Origin: Hankyongella ginsenosidimutans
Lineage (GTDB): Bacteria > Pseudomonadota > Alphaproteobacteria > Sphingomonadales > Sphingomonadaceae
Assembly: GCF_005144965.1 (NCBI RefSeq)
Contig: NZ_CP039704.1
Location: 1,116,001-1,180,000 of the forward strand
Length of the DNA: 64,000 bases
Direction: 5' to 3'
Shown: positions 32,524 through 43,323 of the stretch, one piece after another
Layout of the letters: each line of letters begins with the position of its first letter
How positions within the stretch are numbered: position 1 is the first letter of the stretch
The notes under the pieces: generated by a model
What the model saw: the letters and a program-made list of their open reading frames with translations, nothing else
Told to the model about the DNA's origin: nothing
Databases searched by the model: none
Position numbers and translations under genes: made by a program

Positions 32524-33457
32524 TCAGGCGCCGCGCTGCACCAACGCTCCGAGGGCGGCGAGCAGGCGGTCGAGGGCGAAGCCGATGAGGCCGATGGCGG
32601 CAAGCGCGACGATCATGTCGGAGAGCAGCGAGCTGTTCCACGAATCCCACAGGAAGAAGCCGATGCCGGTGCCGCCGACCAGCATCTCCGCCGCCACGAT
32701 GGCGAGCCAGGACATGCCGACGCCGATGCGCAGGCCGGTGAACATGAACGGCACGCTGGCCGGCAGCATGATCTTGATGAAGAACTCCCAGCCGTTGAGC
32801 TGCAGCACCCGTGCGACGTTGCGGTACTGCTGGGGAATGTTGCGCACGCCGACCGCGGTGTTGAGGATGATCGGCCAAATGGCGGTGATGAAGATCACGA
32901 ATACCGCAGACGGCTCGGCCTGTTTCAGGGTCGCCAGCGAAATCGGCAGCCAGGCGAGCGGCGGCACCGTGCGCAGCACCTGGAACAGCGGGTCGAGGGC
33001 CCGGAAGGCGAACAGACTCTGGCCGAGCAGGATGCCAAGCAGGACACCGACGATCGCCGCCAGCGAATAGCCGTAGAACACCCGCTCCAGACTGGCGAGC
33101 AGCTGCCAGGCCAGCCCCTGATCCGCCCCGAGCCGGACATGAACGGGCGGGAAATCAGCTCCCAGCTTTCACTGACCACTTTGGAGGGCGTCGGCAGTCC
33201 GGCCTCGGGACCGGACATGCCGATCTCCCACACCGCCAGCAGAGCCAGCGCCACCACCAGCGGCGGCACCACCGTCTCGGCGAGGCCAGCCAGCCGTTCG
33301 AGCCAGAGCGGGCGCGCCGGCTCGCTGGCCACGGTGGGTGCGGGGGCGTGGCGGCAAATGTCACCAGAGCCTCGCGCTCAATGCCGGGTGTGGACGGGTT
33401 CTCGTTCACAGTCTGCTCTTCGGTGTTGCGGTGCAGTTTGAAGGGAGTGACCGTCAT
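32524..33457 (-). CDS. nrtB: Nitrate/nitrite ABC transporter permease
   Basis: Inner-membrane permease. Several membrane segments are evident, beginning LVVALALLAVWEIGMSG. The EAA loop reads ASVPFMFTGLRIGVGMSW-LAIVAAEML, contacting the ATPase, and TVPPLAWLPISLATLKQAEP is characteristic of NrtB/SsuC-like permeases. It carries a long hydrophilic N-terminal extension (TVTPFKLHRNTEEQTVNE). Breaks lie near 33340 and 33110. It lies between the binding protein and the ATPase genes. Confidence 0.92.
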
Positions 33458-33480
33458 GGCGATTCTCCTGGGGTCCGGGG

Positions 33481-34790
33481 TCAGGCCGTCTTCTTGATGG
33501 CGAGCGATGCGAGATAGGCATCCGGCTTTGCGGGGTCGAAGACCTTGCCGTCGAAGAATTTCTCGACGCCGCGCGAGGTGCCCTTCGGGATCTGGGCGGC
33601 CGGCACCCCGGCCAGCTTTGCTGCGCTGCGCCAGATATCCTCGCGGTTCACCTTCTTGATGACCGCTGCAGCATCGATGCTCTGCTTGAGATAGCCCCAG
33701 CGCTTGTTCTCGGTGATGAACCAGAGGTCGTGGCTCTGGAAGGGATAGGACGCGCTGTCGCGCCAGAACTTCATGGCGAAATCCGCATTCTTGTAGGCGC
33801 GGCCGTCGCCCATGGTGAAGTCGCCCTTGATGCGGTCGACGATGTCGGTCACCGGCACCTTGAACCAGTCGCGACCCGAGACGATTTGCGCCATCTCTTC
33901 CTTGTTGGCTTCACACCATTGCTGGGCTTCGATCACGGCGGCGGTGAGCGCCTGCGCGGCGCGGGGATGCTTCGCGACCCAGTCGGCGCGCAGGCCCAGG
34001 CTCTTTCCGGGTGGTTGAGCCACAATTGGCCAGTGGAGACAGCGGTGTAGCCGACCTTCTGCGCCACCAGCTGGTCATTCCACGGCTCGCCGACGCAGAA
34101 CGCCTCCATGGTTTCCACTTTCATGTTGGCGACCATCTGAGGCGGCGGAACCGTGATGACCTCGACATCGCGATTGGGGTCGATGCCGCCGGCGGCCAGC
34201 CAGTAGCGCAGCCAGAGATCGTGGGTGCCGCCGGGAAGGTCATGGCCATGGCGATCTTGTTGCCCTTGGCCTTGCGCGACTCGATGATGCCGCGCATCTT
34301 GCCGGCGTCGAGCTGAACCTTGGCGCTGAGATATTCCTTTTCGACCGATATGCCCTGGCCATTGGTGTTGAGCCGCGCGAGGATATGCATCGGCACCGGC
34401 ACATTGTTCTTGGTGACGGTGCCCAGCGTCATGAAATAGGGCATCGGTGTCAGGATATGGGCGCCATCGATGCCGCCGCCGCCCGACCCCAGTTCGAGAT
34501 TGTCGCGCGTCGCGGCCCAGGACGCCTGTTTCAGCACCTCGACACCCGGCAAGCCGTACTTCGCGAAGAAGCCCTTTTCCTGGCGATGATGAGGGGGACG
34601 CATCGGTCAATGCAATATAGCCAAGCTTCGCGGTCTTGGTCTCCGCACCTGCGCCGGCGGCGTGTGCACCTGCGGGAAAAGCCGCTTTGACGGCACCGAT
34701 CAGCGCCGCCGTCGCGGTTGCGCCGCCGGCCAGCCGGAGAAATTCACGCCGGCGCGCCAGCTTGCCCGACCCAATGACAGTATCGTCCAT
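33481..34790 (-). CDS. nrtA: Nitrate-binding ABC transporter protein, Tat-exported
   Basis: A twin-arginine signal is present (ARRREFLRLAGGATATAALI). The body shows TKTAKLGYIALTDASP, KQASWAATRDNLELG and GIDGAHILTPMPYFMTLG, matching the NrtA/CmpA-type nitrate-binding proteins. Breaks near 34585, 34230 and 34015 interrupt it. The first gene after the NasT-responsive leader, it should be the gate of the nitrate-inducible operon. The ATG at 34790 follows GGGAGCGAG. Corrected length about 436 aa. Confidence 0.93.
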
Positions 34791-34819
34791 CGCTCGCTCC
34801 CTCTGTAGGAAAAGCACGT

Positions 34820-34908
34820 AAAAACCGCACAAACCCAAGGATTGTACGGCACCGTCGCCTGTTGTTCGAGATTTTGTCACCGCTCTGCACCCATCGTTGG
34901 GTGCGCGG
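34820..34908 (-). terminator. Candidate intrinsic terminator controlled by NasT in the nrtA leader
   Basis: In the RNA, CCGCGCACCCAA (34908-34897) can pair with UUGGGUUUGUGCGG (34838-34825, with a UU bulge and one G-U pair), followed directly by UUUUU (34824-34820). The 5' arm is the same sequence that forms hairpin P2 of the upstream ANTAR motif, so the two structures exclude each other. The loop is long, about 58 nt. The pairing was found by eye and not folded computationally. Confidence 0.6.
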
Positions 34909-36194
34909 CGAAACGGGAAGCTTCACTGCTTCCGAGATTTAGGCTGCCCTCTCTTGCGGCGTTTTGCAAGCATTTTTGCAGCGCAGCGTAACTACCCTGC
35001 ACCAGGTAGGCCTCGATGGTGTCAGGGTCGAAACTGCGATGATCGAAGAAACGGTCCGGCCCGAGAATCAGGCGGCCCTGGATGGTGCCGACCCCCATGT
35101 CTTGGTCCAGGCTGCCCTCCAGCTTGGCGTTCGCACCGGGCAGGGCGGCGTCGCTGCCGTAAAGTGCGGCGCGATAGAGATCCGGCCGGAACACGCCGCA
35201 GGCGGTGCTATACCCTTCCGGGCTGTATTGCGTGTGCCCGCACAGCACCATCTGGCTATACAGCCACGCCGCCTGGCTGACCCAGGGATAGTTTGCCGCC
35301 TCCCGATGCTGGAACATGAAGTCAGGGAGATGCTGCGGGTCCCGCCCGCTGGCCAGCGCTATGCGGTCGGACATGGCGCGGGCAATCAAGGCGGCATCGC
35401 CATCCAGATATTCCGCACGCGCAAGAATGGCCGCGTTCGTGAAGAGATTGCCGCTGTCGATGAAGGCCTTGCCGGCCTCGTACAGCGAGCGGACCAACCG
35501 ATGTGCCAGCTCCTGCTCTTCATCCAGGACTGACGTCCGCATCGCCAGCACCTTCTCCACGCCGCGGCGCCATATCCGCGAGGTGACGGTGACGATCGCG
35601 CCGACGCCGCGCGCAACTGCGACGCTGTTCCAGGGTTCGCCCACGCAGACACCGTCGATTTCACCGGCAGCGAGCGCATCCGCTGCGAAGGGGGCGGAAT
35701 GGTGACGATCTCGAAGTCCCGGCTCATGTCCGCCCGCTGCCGCGCAGCCAGTATTGCAGCATGTAGTTGTGGCTTGAAAAGCGATGCACCACCCCGAATC
35801 GCAGCGTCCTGCCCGGCCCGCGCGCCTTGGCGATTTCGACCAGCCTGCGTCCGACCTCGGCCGGATCGCCCAGCCGGACGCCCAACCTCAATTCACGCGC
35901 CAGCGTCATCGAGACAGTCACCGCGTTGCCGTTCAACCCCAGCACGAACGGCACGCCGAGCGGTACCGCCGGGCGATCAAGGCCAAGGCTGCTCGCCAGC
36001 GCCAACGGCGCAATCAGGTGCGCTGCCTGGGTGTGGCCGTAAAGCAGCCGGTCCCGCACGGTCGCCCAGCTCATGTCGCGGATCAGCTGCAGGTCAAGGC
36101 CCTCGGCCTCGGCAAAGCCGAGTTCGCGCGCCAGGATCGGCAAACCGGCATCCACGAGCGGCAGAAATCCGATGCGCACGACATCGAGGCTCAT
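34877..36194 (-). CDS. nasS: Nitrate sensor NasS
   Basis: A cytoplasmic NrtA-like protein without signal peptide, starting MSLDVVRIGFLPLVDAGLPI. Binding-protein blocks DMSWATVRDRLLYGHTQAAH, VVHRFSSHNYMLQYWL and FEIVTIPPP are visible. NasS binds nitrate and releases NasT. Breaks near 35725 and 35690 are fixed by single bases; the corrected length is about 439 aa. The ATG at 36194 overlaps the corrected nasT stop (ATGA). Its last codons (SSEASR ... AHPTMGAER) also encode the two-hairpin ANTAR RNA motif, an overlap of protein and regulatory signal. Confidence 0.92.
34887..34933 (-). promoter_or_regulatory. ANTAR (NasT) tandem hexaloop RNA motif
   Basis: Hairpin P1 is GGAAGC-AGUGAA-GCUUCC (34933-34916). 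After an 11-nt linker comes hairpin P2, GCACCC-AACGAU-GGGUGC (34904-34887). Both have perfect 6-bp stems and six-base loops with A at position 1 and G at position 4, the published ANTAR-target pattern. The motif lies within the 3' codons of nasS and upstream of the nrtA start, with a competing terminator downstream. NasT binding would stabilise P2 and allow read-through into nrtABC-nirBD-nasA. Confidence 0.85.
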
Positions 36195-36771
36195 AGCGCT
36201 TCCCCAGCAGGTTCTCCGCAACCAACAACGCTTCCGCCACCTCGACGATCCGGCGATTGCTGCGCATGGCGTGGCTGCGCAACAACTTGTAGGCCGCCGG
36301 TTCGTCCAGCCCGCGCCGCCGCATCAGCAGCAGCTTCGCCTGATCGATCGTCCGGCGCTCAGCGATCTGACCGCGCGCCTCGTTGAGTTCCGCCTGCAGC
36401 TTGGCGAACGCATGAAACCGGCGCACGGCGAGGTCGAGGATCGGCTTGATCCGGTCTTTGCGCAATCCATCGACGACATAGGCGGAAATCCCGGCATCGA
36501 CCGCCTCGGCGATCGCCTGCTCATCCGACTGGTCGACGAACATCGCGATCGGCCGCGCCAGCACACGCGACAGCGCAAAGCTCTCCTCCAGCACATCGCG
36601 GCTCGGATTCTCAAGATTGATGAGCACCACGTCCGGCGCGGTCACCTCCAGCTTCGCAGCGACGCCGTGGCGTTCGAGAAAAACGTGCACATCCTGCAGT
36701 CCTGCCTCGTGCAGGCCGGCTGCGATCACCTGCGCGCGCGCCGCGCTATCGTCGATGACTGCGATGCGCAT
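36191..36771 (-). CDS. nasT: ANTAR-domain antiterminator NasT
   Basis: A receiver-like domain (MRIAVIDDSAARAQVI) is followed by a coiled-coil and an ANTAR RNA-binding domain (RRTIDQAKLLLMRRRGLDE, AYKLLRSHAMRSNRRIVEVA). It binds leader-RNA hairpins to prevent termination when freed from NasS. The residue at the usual phosphoacceptor position is Asn52 (PDVVLINLENPSRD; codon AAT), so classical phosphorylation is unlikely. One G is missing near 36207; corrected, it ends LLGEAL and TGA overlaps the nasS start. Its own target is probably the motif at 34887-34933. Confidence 0.92.
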
Positions 36772-36887
36772 GGCTTCTCCCGCCTCTCCGCCATGGCTGG
36801 TGCAACAGAGCCGAAGCGCACCCGCGTTTCAGCGTCTCAGGGATAGGAAAGGAAAAGCCCCCGAATGGCAATGGCCTGATCGCTCCC

Positions 36888-37467
36888 TCAGCGCTGATCG
36901 CGGATGCGCGCTTCCGCCAGCTGCAGGTCGTCCGCCGTATTGACGTTGAAAAACGGGTCTTCTCCGCCTGTGTCCCAATCGACGCAAATCATCTGCTGAC
37001 GCTCCGCAAACCCGTGCAGCGAGCGCCCGCCGGCCGCGATATACGCCGCGAGGCTTCCGGGGTCGGCGCGCCACAACGCCGCCATGACGTGCCAACGACC
37101 GCGGCTCACCGGCACGGCGACCTTGCTGTCGCCGATACCCCGCGTGAGCCGGAGCAGCAGATCCGGCGGCAGAAACGGCAGGTCGCAGCCAGCCAGCAGC
37201 ACGGCGGCGCAGCCACGCGCCGATGCGAACGCCATCGCGCTCGTCAGGCGCCAATCGGCCCAAGCCCGGGATGGCATCCGCAAGACGCGGGCAGTCCGGC
37301 CCCATCTCCGCGTCGCCCCGGCCACGGCCAGGCATGCGCTTTGGCTGTGCGCCCACCGCAGTGCGCGGCTCAGCAGCGTCTCCCCATCAGCATGCGGCCC
37401 GGTTTGTCGCCACCCATGCGCGTGCCGAGCCGCCGGCAACGACGATTGCGCTTGAAAGGCTCGACAT
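36888..37467 (-). CDS. mobA: Molybdenum cofactor guanylyltransferase MobA
   Basis: Attaches GMP to molybdopterin to form the MGD cofactor needed by NasA. The start MSSLSSAIVVAGG leads, after correcting breaks near 37430 and 37375, into LGTRMGGDKPGRMLMGETLL, the GTP-binding signature. VLLAGCDLPFLPPDLLLRL and a C-terminal DPFFNVNTADDLQLAE confirm the family. The ATG at 37467 is preferred. It is upstream of nasT with about 116 bp between, so it may be its own unit or the first gene of the nitrate cluster. Confidence 0.9.
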
Positions 37468-37486
37468 CCGCTCGCTCCCCTATGCG

Positions 37487-37513
37487 ACCCTCGGCCCGAT
37501 GCCAGCGGCATAG
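37487..37513. repeat. 27-bp direct repeat, copy 1
   Basis: Starts ACCCTCGGCCCGATGCC and ends GGCATAG. It is exactly repeated at 38142-38168. The two copies bracket the acyl-CoA thioesterase gene. This copy lies in the non-coding gap upstream of mobA; the other is coding. Confidence 0.8.
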
Positions 37514-37596
37514 TTTCAAACTGAGGCACTACTTCGTTTCAGATTGAACTGATCTGAAACGTGAATCATGGCCTCATTCATTGAAAAGGGCCTGAT

Positions 37597-38135
37597 TCAC
37601 GCCATCGGTTGAAGCTCGCATGCTTTCCGCCGCAACCGAACAGACCCTAGACCCTTCCCGTTTTTGATTGTATCACTTTTGGTGAGGCAATCAAAAACGG
37701 ATACTCCGCGCAGGCGGCGGTTTTCAAAAGCCTCCAGCGCGGAAACGATGGGTTCCGGCAGCGTCGCGGGCCGGCCGCCGACCACGTCCAGATGCACCGA
37801 TGTCAGCTCGATGTCCGCGCGCAGATCGTCGAGGCCGGCACCGTGCAACTCGAACACCGTGGTCATGCTGGTGCGGCCGATCCGGCTGCAGCGGACCCAG
37901 ATGTCGATGCCTTCGTCCAGTCGCATCGTCTTGCGGTAATCGACAGTCGTGCGCACGATGTTGAACACGGGTGCATCGCGCGCCGGCTCGATCGGGATGC
38001 CGAGCTTGCGCCAATACTCCATCCAGCCGATGTTTGCGTACTGCAGGTAACGCGGAAAAACACGATCGCCTGCGCATCGATCTCGGCGTAGCGCACCCGC
38101 CACGGAAAGAAAAACCGGAAATCCTCGCGCGCCAT
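37597..38135 (-). CDS. Acyl-CoA thioesterase, 4HBT hotdog family
   Basis: Begins MAREDFRFFFPWRVRYAEID-AQ, the 4-hydroxybenzoyl-CoA-thioesterase-like start (the Asp is catalytic). After a break near 38055 it reads RYLQYANIGWMEYWRKLGIP and PVFNIVRTTVDYRKTMRLDE. It should hydrolyse a short acyl- or aryl-CoA. Its ATG shares one base with the HMG-CoA-lyase stop (TGATG), so the two are coupled. The last residues (KACELQPMA) and stop come from MITE-like repeat sequence, so the natural C-terminus may be altered. Confidence 0.83.
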
Positions 38136-39081
38136 CAGTATACCCTCGGCCCGATGCCAGCGGCATAGCCGCCCGCGCGCGCCACGCCGCTCGGCAGCGG
38201 CCGCGCCATGACGCCGGCGAACCAGCGGTTGAGCGCGATCGTCTTGTCGAGATCGATGCCGGTGGCGACGCCGGACCGCTCCAGCATGTACACAAGATCC
38301 TCGGTTGCGACATTGCCGGTCGCCCCGGCGCGAACGGACAGCCCCCAGCCCGCCCAGACTCGAGTCGAGCACGTCCGCCCCGGCCTCAAGCGCGGCCCAG
38401 GCGTTGGCGACGCCGGTGTTGCGGGTGTCGTGGAAATGCGCGCGCAGGCGGATGCTGGCCGGCAGCGTGTCGCGCAGCGCCCCGACCAGATCACGCACCT
38501 GGCCCGGCACTGCCACGCCGATGGTGTCGGCGACGGCGATTTCCGCCGGCTCGGCCTCGGCAATCCGGCAGGCGAGGTCGATCACCCGCTCGGGCGCGAC
38601 TTCGCCGTCGAACGGGCAGCCGAAGCTGGTCGAGATCGTCACCTGCGCGACGATCCCTCCTGATGGCACAGCCGGACCATGTTCGCCGTCTCGGCCAGCG
38701 CCTCGTCCGCCGTCTGTCCCTGGTTGCGCTGGCCGAAGCCGTCGCTGGCCACCATGACGCAGCCGATCTCGTCGACGCCGCGCTTGTTGCCGTCCCGCGT
38801 GGCCAGCGCCCGCACGACGCCGCGCTGGTTGAGGCACAGCCCGATGTAGGACAGGTCACGCCGGTCCGGCAGTCCGCTCACCACCGCTTCCGCGTCCGCC
38901 ATCTGCGGCACCTTGCCCGGATGGACGAAGCTGGCGACCTCGATGCGCCGCGCGCCCATGTCGATCAGCCCGGCGATCAACGCCAGCTTGTCTTCCGTCG
39001 AGACCAGGGTCTTTTCGTTCTGCAGGCCATCCCGGGGCCGACTTCGACGATCTGCACCGCCTGCGGCGACTTTCGTATCAT
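38135..39081 (-). CDS. Hydroxymethylglutaryl-CoA lyase family protein
   Basis: A HMGL-like TIM barrel: VQIVEVGP then corrected RDGLQNEK, GARRIEVASFVHPGKVPQMA, QVTISTSFGCPFDGEV and RAHFHDTRNTGVANA, with metal and substrate residues. It splits HMG-CoA or a related acyl-CoA in leucine or other branched-acid breakdown. Breaks near 39030, 38655 and 38340 interrupt it. The C-terminal residues YAAGIGPRVY are encoded by a 27-bp repeat. The gene is divergent from rnd with about 80 bp between them and followed by the coupled thioesterase. Confidence 0.88.
38142..38168. repeat. 27-bp direct repeat, copy 2
   Basis: Identical to 37487-37513. Here it encodes the last residues of the HMG-CoA-lyase-like protein, on the minus strand. 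Confidence 0.8.
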
Positions 39082-39164
39082 GGATCGATCTCCCGTTTTT
39101 CCAGCCTGCTTGGCGGCGCGGGCGCGCCTTGTCAAACCGGGGTGCGCGCGTCTATGCGTTCACA

Positions 39165-39778
39165 ATGACAGTGCATCTTCATGAAGGCGATCTGCCCGGC
39201 GACGTGTTCGCGCCCGGCGCGCTTGCCGTCGACACCGAAACCCTCGGCCTGAACCCGCTGCGCGACCGGTTGTGCGTCGTCCAGCTCTCCGACGGCAAGG
39301 GCGACGAACATCTGGTGCGTTTTCGCGCCGGCGCCTACGCCGCGCCGAACCTGGTGCGCCTCCTCGCGGACCCGGCGCGTGTGAAGATCTTCCACTTCGC
39401 CCGCTTCGACGTCGCTGTGCTGAAGCAGTATCTCGGCGTCGACGTGCGCCCGATCTACTGCACCAAGATCGCCTCCAAGCTGGTGCGCACCTACACGGAC
39501 CGGCACGGCCTGAAGGACCTCGCGAAGGAGACGATCGGCGTCGATCTCTCAAGCAGCAGCAATCCTCGGACTGGGGCAGCGAAACCCTGAGCGATGCCCA
39601 GAAGGAATACGCGGCCTCCGACGTGCGCTACCTGCACCAGATCAAGGCGGTGCTCGACGAGCGCCTGGCGCGCGAAAACCGCACGGCGCTCGCGCAATCC
39701 TGCTTCGACTTCCTGCCAACCCGCGCAGCGCTCGATCTGCTCGGCTGGCCCGAGGTCGATATCTTCGCGCATAGCTGA
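39165..39778 (+). CDS. rnd: Ribonuclease D-like 3'-5' exonuclease
   Basis: DEDD exonuclease with the three Exo motifs: LAVDTETLGLNPLRDRLC, KIFHFARFDVAVLKQYL and EYAASDVRYLHQI. At about 205 aa it has only the catalytic domain, without HRDC, the usual short alphaproteobacterial form. It is probably involved in RNA 3'-end processing. A break lies near 39560 (expected SKQQQSSDWGSETLSDAQ). The gene is followed within 20 bp by lptC and lptA, a common order in this class. Confidence 0.9.
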
Positions 39779-39798
39779 GGGTCGAGGGTGGGGCGCGC

Positions 39799-40426
39799 AT
39801 GAACGAGCGGGAGACCGGCGCGGTCGGCAGTTCCGGCTTCGACCGCTTCGTCGCGATCATGCGCGAAGCCCTGCCGACGGCGGCGGTGGCGCTGCTGCTT
39901 GCCATCATCGCCTATCCGCTCATCAACCCCAAGGAACTCTCCTTCCTGCTGTCCAGGATCAGGCGCCGCGAGCCCCGACCGCATGCTGATGGAAAGCCCG
40001 CGCTACCGCGGCTTCGACAGCAAGGGCCGGCCGTTCGAGCTGCGGGCTGCCCGTGCGCGCCAGCGCACCTCCGCGTCCCCGGACGTCGAACTGACGACCA
40101 TCGCCGCCCGCATGACCCTGGCGGATGGCCCAGCGGAAATCCGCGCCGCCTCCGGGGTCTACAACCTCGAGAGCAGGGAATTGCGCACCGGCGGCGGCGT
40201 AGCGTTCGACGCGCCGAAAGGGTATAAGGTCGCGGCGCGCGACGCGGTCGCGCAGGTTGATGCGCAGCGGGTGGCGGGAAACAACGGCATTCAGGGCAGC
40301 GGCCCGCTGGGGCGTTTCTCCGCACAGCAGTTCACGCTTGACTTGCCGGCCGAGAAACTGGTGCTGACGGGGCGTGCCCGCCTGCACATCACGCCGGCGC
40401 GGAGCCAAAGAGGGTCTGGACGATGA
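39799..40426 (+). CDS. lptC: LPS export protein LptC
   Basis: A single membrane anchor (PTAAVALLLAIIAYPLI) is followed, after a break near 39970, by a periplasmic beta-jellyroll with MESPRYRGFDSKGRPFELRA, TTIAARMTLADGPAEIRAAS and GVAFDAPKGYKVAARDAVAQ. LptC receives lipopolysaccharide from LptBFG and passes it to LptA. Its TGA overlaps the lptA ATG. Confidence 0.9.
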
Positions 40427-40975
40427 TCGAGCGCGGTCTGCTCGCACCGCTTGCAAGCGCCTTGCTGCTGCTGTCCGCGTCGCCGACTGCAGCGCAGGGT
40501 TTTCCAGCCTGAAAACCACGACACCGAAGCGCCGCTCGATGTCGACGCAGAGCGCATCGAGGTCCGCGACAAGGAGAAGATCGCCGTGTTCAGCGGCAGC
40601 GTGAAGGTCGTCCAGGGCGACCTCACCCTGACCGCGGACGAAATGCGCGTCTACTACCAGCAGGTCGGCGACGGCGACCCGACGATCCAGCGGCTGGACG
40701 CCAGCGGCAACGTCCGGCTCATTTCCCCGACCGACAAGGCGCGGGCGCGCAACGGCGTCTACGATGTGGAGGAACGCACCGTCACCATGACCGGGGACGT
40801 GCAGCTTCAACGCCGGCAAGACGTGCTGAACGGCCAGCGCCTGCAGGTGAACCTCACCTCCGGCACCGCGACGCTGGACGGCGCGCCGCCGCGCGGCAAT
40901 ACCCCGGCGATCCGCGTCACCGGCCGCTTCTCCGTGCCGCCCAAACAAAGCGACGACAAACCGCAGAGCCGCTGA
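40423..40975 (+). CDS. lptA: LPS transport periplasmic protein LptA
   Basis: A signal peptide (LAPLASALLLLSASPTAAQG) leads, after a break near 40500, to the LptA/OstA jellyroll: VDAERIEVRDKEKIAVFSGS, VKVVQGDLTLTADEMRVYY and TMTGDVQLQRRQDVLNGQRL. It forms the periplasmic bridge for LPS to the outer membrane. The usual next gene, lptB, is not present: DUF1428 and then an IS element follow. About 183 aa. Confidence 0.92.
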
Positions 40976-41074
40976 GCCGTATTTTGCGCCGATGATACCC
41001 CGGGATTCCGGCTTTCGCCTTCGGGCCAGACGCCTGTATACTGAAGGCGGGAATCAATCAGGGTCAGGGGAATC

Positions 41075-41437
41075 ATGGCTTACGTCGATGGGTTTGTCGT
41101 GCCGGTGCCGAAGGACAAGCGCGACGAGTATGCGCAGAAGGCCGCCGAAGTGGCGCAGGTCTGGAAGGACCATGGCGCGCTGCAGGTGGTCGAGTGCTTC
41201 AGCGACGACGTACCCCACGGCAAGCTGACCGACTTCTATCGCGCCGTGCAGGCCGAAGAGCATGAAGGCGTGGTGTTCTCCTGGGTCATCTGGCCGTCGA
41301 AGGAAGCCCGCGACGCCGGCAACAAGAAGATCATGGAAGACCCGCGCATGCAGTCGACCGAGGACATGCCGTTCGACGGCAAGCGCCTGATCTGGGGCGG
41401 TTTCCAGGTCATCAGCAGCACCGATACGCTGGCGTAG
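41075..41437 (+). CDS. DUF1428 domain-containing protein (YbaA-like)
   Basis: Intact 120 aa, starting MAYVDGFVVPVPKDKRDEYA, with VWKDHGALQVVECFSDD and VVFSWVIWPSKEARDAGN. The family is common and small, with an alpha/beta ferredoxin-like fold, but its function is not established. The ATG follows AGGGGAATC. It is probably monocistronic. Confidence 0.92.
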   Translation: MAYVDGFVVPVPKDKRDEYAQKAAEVAQVWKDHGALQVVECFSDDVPHGKLTDFYRAVQAEEHEGVVFSWVIWPSKEARDAGNKKIMEDPRMQSTEDMPFDGKRLIWGGFQVISSTDTLA

Positions 41438-41763
41438 CGCCACCCTGTCGCCTCGCGATGACGGCAGTGCTTCAATCTCCTCGTGTCGTGGAATCGAAGT
41501 TCGCTACACCATGATATCGGGCGATCAAGCGAACTTCGATTCTGAAAACGACACGAGAAACAATAGTCGTGTCTCAGTTTGAAAAATCCGCTCGTGGTGA
41601 GCCTGGACGAACTACGAGCCGCTCAGCCCTTCATCCAGCTCAGGGTGAGCGGCGCGTGTGCAACCGCGCGATGGCGTGTGGGTCAACCTAAAGTCATCAG
41701 GCTCTTGTCAACAATTTAGACCTTGATCGTTTCAGATTGATTCAATCTGAAACGATCAAGGTC
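41438..41763. other. Intergenic repeats upstream of the IS630 element
   Basis: No gene seen. It contains a long palindrome at 41480-41557 (CTCGTGTCG ... AATCGAAGTTCGC paired with GCGAACTTCGATT ... CGACACGAG), a GTGAGC-family repeat at 41588-41653, one arm of the 13978-type inverted repeat at 41682-41700, and a perfect 49-bp palindrome at 41717-41765 that is half of the MITE-like element. The IS630 element begins at the TA that ends this palindrome. Confidence 0.7.
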
Positions 41764-43169
<1,406 letters not shown>

Positions 43170-43275
43170 TTACAATGGCCGGGCAGACATTCCCGAACGT
43201 CACGATAGTGTTGCACCGCAAAATATGAATGACAAGAGTCACCAAAGTGTAATCGCTGCAGCCGTACAAAAACAA

Positions 43276-43298
43276 GGGCGGGGAAAAATCCCCCGCCC
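43276..43298 (-). terminator. Rho-independent terminator after amtB
   Basis: On the minus strand GGGCGGGGGA pairs with TCCCCGCCC around a short T loop and is followed by TTGTTTTTG. It lies about 25 bp below the amtB stop, between amtB and the first glnK paralogue. Confidence 0.85.
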
Positions 43299-43323
43299 CG
43301 TCCGCCAGGACCTGAGACCTGAT

